From positions 1 through 30,717 of the forward strand of contig JASLCW010000124.1 of NCBI GenBank assembly GCA_030151765.1: a stretch of DNA of 30,717 nucleotides. The letters are read 5' to 3'. Position 1 is the first letter of the stretch. Each line of letters starts with the position of its first letter. The notes beneath the pieces are model-generated. The model saw only the letters and a program-made list of their open reading frames with translations, was not told where the DNA came from and searched no databases. This stretch comes from Marmoricola sp. Lineage in GTDB: Bacteria; Actinomycetota; Actinomycetes; Propionibacteriales; Nocardioidaceae. Below, one piece after another: positions 22,685 to 30,228 of the stretch. The translations under genes were made by a program, and so were the position numbers.

Positions 22685-23155
22685 TCAATCCGTGGGAGGC
22701 ACGCGACAGGCATGCTCGAGGACGAAGGCCGCCGCCATGATCAGGACCCCGGCGATCGCGGCGAGGGCCGAATGCCAGATCTGCGAGGCGACCCGGTCAC
22801 CGCCGGCGACGCCGACGTGCGCCAGCGCGAAGCCGAGGTAACCGCCGAAGGTGATCGCCCCGACACGGATGCACGCCTTGGCCAGCACCAGCTTGTTGAC
22901 CGCATGGTGCGAGGACACGCGGGTGCCGGCACGCCGTCCCCTCAGGGTCAGGTAGGCCGTCACCGCGAGCACGGCGGCGAGCAGGAAGAGTGCCGCCACC
23001 GAGCCGTTGCCGATCACCGGCTCGTTGAATCCCCAGCGCAGGCAGATCCGGCGCAGCGACCACCCGATGAGCAGGCCGAAGATCGTGAAGAAGGCAACCG
23101 GACCCGGGCCGGTCGGGCTCAGATTGCCGCCCGGTTCACCTTCCTGCTGGCTCAC
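22685..23155 (-). CDS. DUF3180 membrane protein
   Basis: This 156-residue protein shows four hydrophobic segments: PVAFFTIFGLLIGWSL, GSVAALFLLAAVLAVTAYL, VGAITFGGYLGFALAHVG and ALAAIAGVLIMAAAFVL. The arrangement and its place directly after folK match the actinobacterial DUF3180 family (Rv3605c). Its function is unknown. The GTG start overlaps the folK stop by 4 nt (GTGA), so it is translationally coupled to the folate genes. Confidence 0.88.
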   Translation of the reverse strand: MSQQEGEPGGNLSPTGPGPVAFFTIFGLLIGWSLRRICLRWGFNEPVIGNGSVAALFLLAAVLAVTAYLTLRGRRAGTRVSSHHAVNKLVLAKACIRVGAITFGGYLGFALAHVGVAGGDRVASQIWHSALAAIAGVLIMAAAFVLEHACRVPPTD

Positions 23156-23727
23156 TGCACTTGCAGCTCGAGATCATCGCGGCGGTTGATGCCGTCGCGA
23201 CCGACCTTGTCGAGGAGCGCGGCGATCTCGCCGTACCCGGGGATGCTGGCGTCGGGCTCGAGGTCGAACCACGGAGCCAGCACGAAGGCGCGCTCGGCGG
23301 CACGGGGGTGCGGCAGCACCATCTCCGGGCCTTCGGCGATCCGGTCGCCGACGACGATCAGGTCGACGTCGAGGGTGCGGGGCGCGTTGACCTCGACGTC
23401 CTCGCCCCGCTCGCGGCCGTACGCCGCCTCGATGGCGTGGGCGCGGTCGAGCAGCGTGCGCGCGGACAACGTGGTGTCGAGCAGGACGACGGCGTTGAGG
23501 AAGTCCTTGGAGCCCTCGGGCGAACCGACCGGCTCGGTCTCGTAGACCGGGGACACATTGGTCACCCAGACCTCGGGGGTGTCGGCGAGGGAATCGACCG
23601 CGGCCTGGAGGTTGACCAGCCGCTCACCGAGATTCGATCCGAGCGCGATCACGACACGACGGATCGGGTGCATCTCACCGGTCAGGGTGTCGGTGTCGAT
23701 GATGTTGGGATTCGGGGTCTCAGTCAC
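23152..23727 (-). CDS. folK: HPPK: 6-hydroxymethyl-7,8-dihydropterin pyrophosphokinase
   Basis: This 191-residue protein transfers pyrophosphate from ATP to hydroxymethyl-dihydropterin, just before FolP. HPPK motifs are VVIALGSNLGER, VSPVYETEPVG, FLNAVVLLDTTL, NAPRTLDVDLIVVGD and LPHPRAAERAFVLAPW. The GTG at 23727 overlaps the folB stop (GTGA) and has GGAG five to nine nt upstream. Alternatively the ATG of MHPIRRVVIALGS, 18 codons later, would give a more compact N-terminus. The longer upstream open frame overlaps folB and is rejected. Confidence 0.94.
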   Translation of the reverse strand: MTETPNPNIIDTDTLTGEMHPIRRVVIALGSNLGERLVNLQAAVDSLADTPEVWVTNVSPVYETEPVGSPEGSKDFLNAVVLLDTTLSARTLLDRAHAIEAAYGRERGEDVEVNAPRTLDVDLIVVGDRIAEGPEMVLPHPRAAERAFVLAPWFDLEPDASIPGYGEIAALLDKVGRDGINRRDDLELQVQ

Positions 23728-24086
23728 GAACGTCTCCGGTTGATCGTCAGGGCAACATCGTCGAATGTCGCCTCGATGGGCGCATTCGGCTTGTGCACGG
23801 TCACTTCCACCCACTCGACCAGCTCGCGCGTCAGGCACACATCCGCGATGCGCTGCGCCAACGTCTCGATCAGATCGACCGGGTCCTTCTCGACTGCCTC
23901 CTTCACATCGGCTACGAGACTTCCGTAGTCGACGGTATGAGACAAGTCGTCGGTGGCGGCCGCCGGGGTTACATCGAGACCGAGCACCAGGTCGATCACG
24001 AATTCCTGGCCGTCGCGGCGCTCGAATTCGAAGACCCCGTGGTGTCCGAAGACACGGATACCCCGTACTGCAAGCCGATCACTCAT
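23724..24086 (-). CDS. folB: Dihydroneopterin aldolase
   Basis: This 120-residue protein converts dihydroneopterin to hydroxymethyl-dihydropterin and glycolaldehyde. The family pattern is clear: DRLAVRGIRVFGHHGVFEFERRDGQ with the catalytic-region Glu, FVIDLVLGLD, LSHTVDYGSLV, DLIETLAQRIAD and VTVHKPNAPI. It starts at ATG 24086 with GAGG close upstream, 11 nt after the folP stop. Confidence 0.96.
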   Translation of the reverse strand: MSDRLAVRGIRVFGHHGVFEFERRDGQEFVIDLVLGLDVTPAAATDDLSHTVDYGSLVADVKEAVEKDPVDLIETLAQRIADVCLTRELVEWVEVTVHKPNAPIEATFDDVALTINRRRS

Positions 24087-24097
24087 CGTCCTCGACC

Positions 24098-24961
24098 CTA
24101 CCTGTCACCCGGGGAGGTCCCGGCCGAGGTCCAGGCAGCCACCGCACGCAGCGCGTCGCACGTGGCCCGTACGTCGTGGACGCGCAGGCCCCAGACGGGC
24201 GTACGGGCGTGCCCGGCGGCGAGCAGGGCGGCGATGGCCACGCCCGCCTCCTCGCGGTCGTCGACGGGCCGCGGAGTGCCGTCCGCGGCGGCCAGGAGCC
24301 GGCCGAGGAAGCTCTTGCGGCTTGCCCCGACCAGCAGCGGGAAGCCAAGGCTGGCGAGATCGTCGAGCCGGGCCAGCAGCGCCCAGTTGTGCTCGGGGAG
24401 CTTGGCGAAGCCCAGCCCCGGGTCGAGCACCACCCGCTCGTCCGGTACGCCGGCGGCGCGGATCGCCTCGACCCGCTCGGCCAGTTCCTCCCGAACCGCC
24501 CGTACGACGCCCCCCGGACCATCGTACACGGCGAAGTCCTGCATGTGGTCGCTGTGCGCCCGCCAGTGCATCGCGACGTACCGCGCCTCGCTGCCGGCCA
24601 CGACTCCCAGGATGTCCGGATCGGCCAGCCCGCCGGAGACGTCGTTGACGATGCCGGCGCCCACCTCGATCGCCCGTGCGGCCACCTCGGCACGCATCGT
24701 GTCGACGGAGACGACCGCACCGTCGGCGGCCAGCGCCTCGATCACCGGCAGCACCCGGTCCAGCTCCTCGGCGACCAGCGGCCGGGTGGCTCCGGGGCGG
24801 GTCGATTCCCCGCCGATGTCCAGGATGTCGGCACCCTCGGCGAGCAGCTCACGCCCGTGGGCGATGGCCCGCTCGGGGTCGTCGTACCGGCCGCCGTCGG
24901 AGAAGGAGTCCGGAGTCACGTTGACGACGCCCATGACGAGGGGGAGCGTCGGCGTGGCCAT
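24098..24961 (-). CDS. folP: Dihydropteroate synthase
   Basis: This 287-residue protein condenses hydroxymethyl-dihydropterin pyrophosphate with p-aminobenzoate; it is the sulfonamide target. Motifs are the pterin-binding GVVNVTPDSFSDGG, ILDIGGESTRPGA, VSVDTMRAEVA, VNDVSGG, LDPGLGFAK and LLVGASRKSFLG. TAGGGT lies 6 nt before the ATG, suggesting its own leaderless promoter. That would explain how it is expressed although three unrelated genes now separate it from folE. Confidence 0.97.
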   Translation of the reverse strand: MATPTLPLVMGVVNVTPDSFSDGGRYDDPERAIAHGRELLAEGADILDIGGESTRPGATRPLVAEELDRVLPVIEALAADGAVVSVDTMRAEVAARAIEVGAGIVNDVSGGLADPDILGVVAGSEARYVAMHWRAHSDHMQDFAVYDGPGGVVRAVREELAERVEAIRAAGVPDERVVLDPGLGFAKLPEHNWALLARLDDLASLGFPLLVGASRKSFLGRLLAAADGTPRPVDDREEAGVAIAALLAAGHARTPVWGLRVHDVRATCDALRAVAAWTSAGTSPGDR

Positions 24962-24967
24962 GGTTGA

Positions 24968-24973
24968 ACCCTA
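24968..24973 (-). promoter_or_regulatory. Candidate -10 box of folP (leaderless)
   Basis: TAGGGT-N6-ATG on the minus strand, in the 22-nt gap between the propeller gene stop and folP. There is no ribosome-binding site. Confidence 0.5.
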
Positions 24974-24983
24974 GGGGCGGCGC

Positions 24984-26240
24984 CTATCGATGGACCAATC
25001 TGGCCTTCGAGGTGACGGTGACCGTCGTCAGACCGGGCGCCCGGCAGGAGACCCGCACCCGGATCCGCTTGCCGCCGTCGGCCCGCTTCAGCTTGTAGGT
25101 CTTGGTGATCACACCCCTGATCGGCTTCGATCCGCGCAGCCACCGGTAGTACTCGCGGACCCGGGTCGGGGTCGTCACGCCCTGGACCACGCGCAAGCGG
25201 CCGCCCACCCGCGCCGTCCCCTTGAGGACCGGCTTCGGGCAGTGGATCGCCTCCAGGTCGGGCTTCCGGCCCCAGGACGGCGCATTCCAGTTGTCCGAGG
25301 GCGCGATGGCGATCTGGTGGGCATTGCTGCCGTCGGCATTCATCACCCAGATCGAGTGGCCGCCGCTCTGCTGTTGATGCACGTAGGCGATGAACCTCCC
25401 ATCAGGTGACCACGTCGGCGCGCCGGTCAGCTCGTCGACGCCGTGAGAGCCGTTCGCGAGAATCACGTGCTGGTTCGAGCCGTTGCTGTTCATCATCCAG
25501 ATGCCGCCCGGACCGGAGGGGGTCGCGGAGCGGGAATAGGCGATCTTGGTGCCGTCCGGCGACCAGGCCGGCTCCCGCCCACCGTCGTCGGTGAGCCGCT
25601 GCCAGCCGGTCCCGTCGAGATTGATCCGATAGACGTCGGTGCGATAACCGATGGTGCTGTCGATGTACCGGTACGACGAGAAGGCGATCGCCAGGTCGCC
25701 CGGAGCCCATGAGGGCCGGGAGCTCGAGTCCCCGAACGAACCGACCGGGACCAGGGTGCGGTCGGTGCAGTTGCGCAGTTCCTTGCAGAGCAACGAGATG
25801 TGGATGCTCGAATAGCCCGCGTCGTCGGTGTCCCTGTAGGCGTACATGCCGCCGCCGTGCGACATCGCCGGCTGGGTCAGGTTGTCGAGCGCGTACGGCG
25901 TGTGATCGATCACCTGGCCGAGCCCGTTGCCGAAGACGTCGAAGACGTGCGAGACGTGTGTTGGCTGCTGCGTGCTCGGGTCGATCACCGTCGCAACACT
26001 GTCGAAGGCGATCATCGTCCCGAAGGTGTTCCACGACGGATTCTCGGCCGGCCCTGACAGATTCGTCACCTGACGGAGGCCGCTGCCATCGGGATTGACG
26101 GTGTAGATCTGCCCGTTGGAGAAGGCGATCCGCCCGTTCTGCACCGGCGCGGCCGCGGCCACCGACGGCGCCGGCACCCCGACGATCCCCGGACCCGCCA
26201 CCATGATCAGGGCCGTCGCGACCCCGGCGATCCGCTTCAT
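24984..26240 (-). CDS. Secreted TolB-like beta-propeller protein (second of a tandem pair)
   Basis: This 418-residue protein has a signal peptide (MKRIAGVATALIMVAGPGIVG, cleavage likely after AAA near residue 30). PD40/TolB-type blades follow, such as ENPSWNTFGTMIAF, SRPSWAPGDLAIAF, REPAWSPDGTKIAYSR and APTWSPDGRFIAY. From about residue 330 a small beta domain begins CPKPVLKGTARVGGRLRV and ends near VRVSC, its two cysteines possibly forming a disulfide. The ATG has AGGAAGG seven nt upstream and overlaps the previous stop (ATGA), so the longer open frame is not used. The function is unknown; such propellers bind ligands or proteins outside the membrane. Confidence 0.82.
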   Translation of the reverse strand: MKRIAGVATALIMVAGPGIVGVPAPSVAAAAPVQNGRIAFSNGQIYTVNPDGSGLRQVTNLSGPAENPSWNTFGTMIAFDSVATVIDPSTQQPTHVSHVFDVFGNGLGQVIDHTPYALDNLTQPAMSHGGGMYAYRDTDDAGYSSIHISLLCKELRNCTDRTLVPVGSFGDSSSRPSWAPGDLAIAFSSYRYIDSTIGYRTDVYRINLDGTGWQRLTDDGGREPAWSPDGTKIAYSRSATPSGPGGIWMMNSNGSNQHVILANGSHGVDELTGAPTWSPDGRFIAYVHQQQSGGHSIWVMNADGSNAHQIAIAPSDNWNAPSWGRKPDLEAIHCPKPVLKGTARVGGRLRVVQGVTTPTRVREYYRWLRGSKPIRGVITKTYKLKRADGGKRIRVRVSCRAPGLTTVTVTSKARLVHR

Positions 26241-27460
26241 CGGCGTACCTTCCTGCTCGGCGAGGTCACCACGACCGGCGTCGTCGCCCCGGCCACGGAA
26301 CAGGTCACCCGCACCTTGACCCGTTTGCCTGCGTCCTTGCGCGTCAGCCGGTGGAAGCGGCCGGTCTCCCCCTTGATCAGCTTCGACCCCCGGAACCATG
26401 CGAAGCTCCCCCGGGTCAGCGCCGGGCTCAACCGGTTCTGCGAGATCCGCAGGCGCTTGCCCACCTTCGCCGTGCCCTTCAACGCCGGGCGCGGGCAGAC
26501 GATCCGGGGCGGGCGCTGCCACGAGGGCTGGTACTCGTTGGCGTCGCCGTACGGGGTCAGTCCGATCCGCATCTGGGGGGTGGAGAGACGCCGTGCAGTG
26601 ACGTCGAGCGGGCCGTCGCTCTCCTCGTTGGTGTACGCAACGGCGCCGCCATCGGGCGACCAGACGGGCTCCGCGCCGGCCCACTCGTAGAGCGTCGTCC
26701 CGCTCAGGGGATCGAGGACACGCACATCATGGTTCACCGAGAAAGGATCCGGCGTCACCGTGACCACCTCGGTCGCGACCTGGTGGCCATCCAGCGACCA
26801 CGCGGGGTGCCGCAGGTCGGCTCCTGGATCTGCCTCGAAGGGTCCCGCGGAACGATCGGACGGCCAGATCTGGACGAGCTGGTAGTGCCCGCCCGAGCTC
26901 GAAGGATGAGCGCTCACCGTGATCGAGTCGGTGCCCGGGCGCCACGCCGGCTCGCGGGTCTCGTAATCAGGTGACGCGTTGCGCGCGACGCCCGTGGCCA
27001 GCGTCGTGACCCACACCCGAGCCGCGGCGCCCTCGCCTCGCGTGTAGGCGATCTGCTTGCCATCAGGTGACCATGCGGGGTCGACGTCGATGTCCGGGTC
27101 GGTGGTCACCCTGCGCTGATGCGAACCATCGGCCCACGCCACCCAGATGTCGGTGTACGCCGAGTTCGCGTCCTTGCGGCCGAAGGCGATCTGGGTCCCG
27201 TCGGGCGACCACACGGGCTGGAAATCGCGCGTCGGACTGGCGATCAGCCGGCGGGCACGCCCGTCGGCGAGGTTCGACACCCAGATCTCGGCCTTGCCGC
27301 TGGCATCGCTGACATAGGCGATCCTCCCGCTCAACGGACCCGGCGCGGTCAGCGCTGGAGCACTGCCCGGGTCCGCGACTGCAACGGAGACCGCGGTGGG
27401 CATCGCGGCGGTGACGGCAACAAGGCCGCAGATGAAGACGATCCTGGACAACATCGGCAT
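26237..27460 (-). CDS. Secreted TolB-like beta-propeller protein (first of a tandem pair)
   Basis: This 407-residue protein has a signal peptide (MPMLSRIVFICGLVAVTAA, ending near VAVADPG). PD40 blades include FQPVWSPDGTQIAFGR, VDPAWSPDGKQIAYTR, REPAWRPGTDSITVS, RHPAWSLDGHQVATE and AEPVWSPDGGAVAYTN. A C-terminal beta domain of about 85 residues starts CPRPALKGTAKVGKRLRI and ends in a basic RKVRR tail. It is a paralogue of the next gene, whose C-terminal domain carries the same cysteine pair. ATG 27460 has GAAGGGG six nt upstream; the more upstream in-frame start lacks such a site. The promoter carries 11-bp direct repeats that suggest control by the adjacent SARP-like regulator. Confidence 0.83.
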   Translation of the reverse strand: MPMLSRIVFICGLVAVTAAMPTAVSVAVADPGSAPALTAPGPLSGRIAYVSDASGKAEIWVSNLADGRARRLIASPTRDFQPVWSPDGTQIAFGRKDANSAYTDIWVAWADGSHQRRVTTDPDIDVDPAWSPDGKQIAYTRGEGAAARVWVTTLATGVARNASPDYETREPAWRPGTDSITVSAHPSSSGGHYQLVQIWPSDRSAGPFEADPGADLRHPAWSLDGHQVATEVVTVTPDPFSVNHDVRVLDPLSGTTLYEWAGAEPVWSPDGGAVAYTNEESDGPLDVTARRLSTPQMRIGLTPYGDANEYQPSWQRPPRIVCPRPALKGTAKVGKRLRISQNRLSPALTRGSFAWFRGSKLIKGETGRFHRLTRKDAGKRVKVRVTCSVAGATTPVVVTSPSRKVRR

Positions 27461-27488
27461 CGCACGCCCCTTCGATGACTGGACGCAC

Positions 27489-27494
27489 ACCATA
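27489..27494 (-). promoter_or_regulatory. Candidate -10 box of the beta-propeller operon
   Basis: TATGGT on the minus strand lies 28 nt before the ATG at 27460. It lies 10 nt downstream (in gene direction) of the direct-repeat array, and no consensus -35 hexamer is present. A missing -35 replaced by repeats is typical of SARP-activated promoters. Confidence 0.5.
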
Positions 27495-27504
27495 AGGAAC
27501 GACC

Positions 27505-27535
27505 CTTCGGGAAAGCTTCGGGAAGTCTTCCGACG
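27505..27535. promoter_or_regulatory. 11-bp-periodic direct repeats, candidate SARP operator
   Basis: On the plus strand CTTCGGGAA occurs at 27505-27513 and again at 27516-27524, exactly 11 bp apart, with a weaker third copy CTTCCGACG at 27527-27535 in the same phase. SARP-family activators bind direct repeats with 11- or 22-bp spacing that cover the -35 region. This array sits between a BTAD-domain regulator gene and the propeller genes. The regulator-operator link is inference. Confidence 0.6.
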
Positions 27536-27541
27536 GCGCGG

Positions 27542-29602
27542 TCAGGCGGAGAGCTCGGCCAGCGGGGTCGCCGGCAGCCCGAGGTCGGACATCGCGGCGG
27601 CGTAGGTGTCGTGCGCGCGCCGCGCCTCCCCGAATCGCCGCAGCCGCAACATCGACCGGATCAGGCTGAGATGACAGGGCTCGTCGTACGGATCGTCGGC
27701 GAGGGCGGCGGCCAGCCAGGGGACCGACCGCTCCGGCTCGCTCTCACCGAGGCGCAGTGCCATCCGCCGGCGTACCTCGCGGGCCAGGACGGCGAAGTGC
27801 GCGCGCGGCTCGTGCGTCCACACCGCGTCGTGGTCGTCGTCGAGGAAGGGGCCGTCGTACGCCGCCAGCGCGGACTGCAGCGCCTCGATCTCGCCCGGAC
27901 CACCCCGGTCGGGATGGTCGAGGGCGTGACGCGCCGCCGATTCGAAGATGACCGCGTCGAGGTCGACGCCGTCGAGGTTGAGCCGGACGCTGGCCCGGTC
28001 GGCGACGACGAAACGGTCCGGGTCCTGGGACTTCTCCGGGTCCAGCACCGCCCGCACCGTCGAGAGCACCACCGACAGCCGGGCGCCGGTGCCGTCCTGA
28101 CCCGGCCACAGCACCTCGCTGAGCGCCGACCGGCTCACCGGCCGGCCACCGCGGGCGGCCAGGAACTTGAGGGCCTCGCGGGGCTTGCGGGAGCCCCAGG
28201 CGGCGACCGGAACCGGGCGGTCGCCGATCAGCACCGCGAACGAGCCCAGGGTCCGGATCGAGACCAGCGCCGCGGAACGACCCAGCGCCACATGCCGGCC
28301 GCCGGCGATCCGGGTCGCGTCATAGCGAACCCCCAGCCCTTCGAGGTGCTTGCGCGCCGCCCGTTCCCGCTCGCGATCGCCGATGACGGCAGCCTCGATC
28401 AACTCGTTGTCGGCGATCCCGATCAGGTGACCGGCTTCCCGCCACAGGCCGGCCGCCTCGCGAATCGAGTCGAGGGGCACCGGGTCGGAGGCCAGGGCCT
28501 GCAGTTCGAGGGCCTCGGCCAGTCCCACCGGGTCGCTGCGCCGGCCGGCCTCGCGGACCGCCCGGCTCGCCGTCTCCCGCGCGGTCGCCGGGTCGCCGCC
28601 GAGCAGTTCCAGCCATCCGGAGGCGAGCAGCGGGGCCACTCGGCCGAGCGCGGTCGGCACCTCCAGCCCACGGTGGGCCAGGGCGAGCGCACCTTCCAGG
28701 TCCTCCATGGCCGTGGTCCGGGCGAGACCCGCCAGCGCATCCCCGATCACCTGGGCCTGATCGGTGCGTTCCGCGGTCGCCACGGCCTCGCGATAGGCGA
28801 CCGCGGCGCGGGCCGCGTCACCGCGCAACCGGTAGGCCTCGCCGAGGCCGTGCAGCGCCACCGCGAGCAACGGGGCTCCGACGGCTCGGGCCGAGGCCTG
28901 GGCGGCGCGCAGGTCGGCGATCGCCTCCTCCAGACGACCGAGCGCGATCAGCGCGTCGGCCCGGTTGAAGGCGGTGACGCAGCGCATCGGACCGTCATCG
29001 GGGCCCCAGAGGTCGAGGGCCCGGTTGAGCCAATCGAGGGCGGCGGCGTACCGGCCCTCCTCGTTCTCGAGTGAGGCGAGATTGGTCAGGATCCGGATGA
29101 GGACGGCACGGCCGCCGGCAGCCTCGGCGTACTGCAGCGCATGCTCGTACGACGTGCGACAAGCGGTTCGGTCCCCGGAGTGTGCGGCGACCAGGGCCTG
29201 CGCCACCCAGGCCGATGCCGAGGCATGGTCATCGCCCGCCGCATCGGCATGCTCGCGGGCCCGGGTCGCCGCAGCCACGCACTCCTCCGCCTCGGCCCGC
29301 CCCCACAGGGACGAGGCGAGGGCGGCGTGGAGTTCGGCGAGATCGGCCTCGGTGGCCTCCTCCGAGGCGCGCCGGTAGATCTCGAGGGCCTCGGCGAAGC
29401 GGCCGTTGAGGTGCAGGCCCATGCCGACCCGCCAGGCCACCGCGGCCGGGAGCCGCTCCGCGCCATCGGCGCAGACGGCTGCCGCAGCGAGCAGCAGCTC
29501 CGGATCGGCGCGGAGCAGGACCGCGTCGGTGTGGTCGACGAGTACCGACTCCACCGTGGTGGCGTCACCGTCCTGCAGGGCCTGCCGCAGGACGGTATCC
29601 AC
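27542..29602 (-). CDS. SARP/BTAD-family transcriptional regulator with N-terminal TPR-type repeats
   Basis: In this 686-residue protein, residues about 35-430 are Ala/Leu-rich helical repeats of TPR type (for example GRFAEALEIYRRA, GRYAAALDWLNRALDLW, GRLEEAIADLRAA). Residues about 450-545 form a winged-helix domain (VSIRTLGSFAVLIGDRPVP, RKPREALKFLAARGGRPVSRSALSEVLWP, LSVVLSTVRAVLDP). The C-terminus (about 555-686) is a bacterial transcriptional activator domain (AAYDGPFLDDD, VPWLAAALADDPYDEPCHLSLIRSML). No ATP-binding Walker motif is visible. Classical SARPs have the winged helix at the N-terminus, so this order is inverted. The GTG start lies 10 nt after the folE stop. A direct-repeat array next to its 3' end suggests that the propeller genes are targets. 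Confidence 0.85.
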   Translation of the reverse strand: MDTVLRQALQDGDATTVESVLVDHTDAVLLRADPELLLAAAAVCADGAERLPAAVAWRVGMGLHLNGRFAEALEIYRRASEEATEADLAELHAALASSLWGRAEAEECVAAATRAREHADAAGDDHASASAWVAQALVAAHSGDRTACRTSYEHALQYAEAAGGRAVLIRILTNLASLENEEGRYAAALDWLNRALDLWGPDDGPMRCVTAFNRADALIALGRLEEAIADLRAAQASARAVGAPLLAVALHGLGEAYRLRGDAARAAVAYREAVATAERTDQAQVIGDALAGLARTTAMEDLEGALALAHRGLEVPTALGRVAPLLASGWLELLGGDPATARETASRAVREAGRRSDPVGLAEALELQALASDPVPLDSIREAAGLWREAGHLIGIADNELIEAAVIGDRERERAARKHLEGLGVRYDATRIAGGRHVALGRSAALVSIRTLGSFAVLIGDRPVPVAAWGSRKPREALKFLAARGGRPVSRSALSEVLWPGQDGTGARLSVVLSTVRAVLDPEKSQDPDRFVVADRASVRLNLDGVDLDAVIFESAARHALDHPDRGGPGEIEALQSALAAYDGPFLDDDHDAVWTHEPRAHFAVLAREVRRRMALRLGESEPERSVPWLAAALADDPYDEPCHLSLIRSMLRLRRFGEARRAHDTYAAAMSDLGLPATPLAELSA

Positions 29603-29612
29603 GACCCGGCCC

Positions 29613-30221
29613 TCAGCGTCCGGAGTGGATCAGCGTCATCGCCTCGGCCCGGGTGGCCGCGTTGTGCATCAGGCCCCGGACCGCCGAGGTGATCGTCCTC
29701 GCGCCGGCCTTGCGGACCCCGCGCATGGTCATGCACAGATGCTCGGCCTCGATCACCACGATCACGCCGCGGGCGTCGAGGATCTCCATCACCGAGTCGG
29801 CGACCTGGGTGGTCAGCCGCTCCTGGACCTGCGGCCGCTTGGCATAGACGTCGACGACGCGCGCCAGCTTGGACAGGCCGGTGATCTTGCCGGACTCCGA
29901 GGGGATGTAGCCGACGTGCGCGACGCCGGTGAAGGGCACCAGATGGTGCTCGCACATCGACCACAGCTCGATGTCGCGCACCAGCACCATCTCGTCGTGA
30001 CCGAGGTCGAAGGTGGTGGTGAGCACCTCCTCGGCACGCTGGTGCATCCCGGCGGTGAGCTCGGCGTACGCGCGGGCGACGCGGGCCGGCGTCTCCTTCA
30101 GACCCTCGCGGTCGGGGTCCTCACCGATCGCGAAGAGCAGCTCGCGGACCGCCGCCTCAGCTCGGTCGTGGTCGAAGTCGGCGACGGCACCGCCGTCGAA
30201 GCTGATCGGGTCGACAGTCAC
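29613..30221 (-). CDS. folE: GTP cyclohydrolase I
   Basis: This 202-residue protein converts GTP to dihydroneopterin triphosphate, the first folate step. Motifs are IGEDPDREGLKETPARVARAY, the zinc-ligand CEHHLVPF, GYIPSESGKITGLSKLARVVD, the region of RPQVQERLT, and HLCMTMRG with the second zinc cysteine. The GTG at 30221 (MTVDPISFDGG) is the best start; the open frame upstream belongs to the ftsH region. It starts 7 nt after the ftsH stop. In most actinobacteria folP follows directly, but here the regulator and propeller genes intervene. Confidence 0.95.
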   Translation of the reverse strand: MTVDPISFDGGAVADFDHDRAEAAVRELLFAIGEDPDREGLKETPARVARAYAELTAGMHQRAEEVLTTTFDLGHDEMVLVRDIELWSMCEHHLVPFTGVAHVGYIPSESGKITGLSKLARVVDVYAKRPQVQERLTTQVADSVMEILDARGVIVVIEAEHLCMTMRGVRKAGARTITSAVRGLMHNAATRAEAMTLIHSGR

Positions 30222-30228
30222 GCGGCGC

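Noticed and set aside
20575..22740. 721-codon plus-strand open frame
   Set aside because: Antisense to the phosphotransferase and the coiled-coil membrane protein, with low-complexity composition.
24092..24105. TAGGGT box before folB as another leaderless promoter
   Set aside because: The spacing is 8 nt, TAG is the folP stop, and a GAGG ribosome-binding site is present, so ordinary operon translation explains it.
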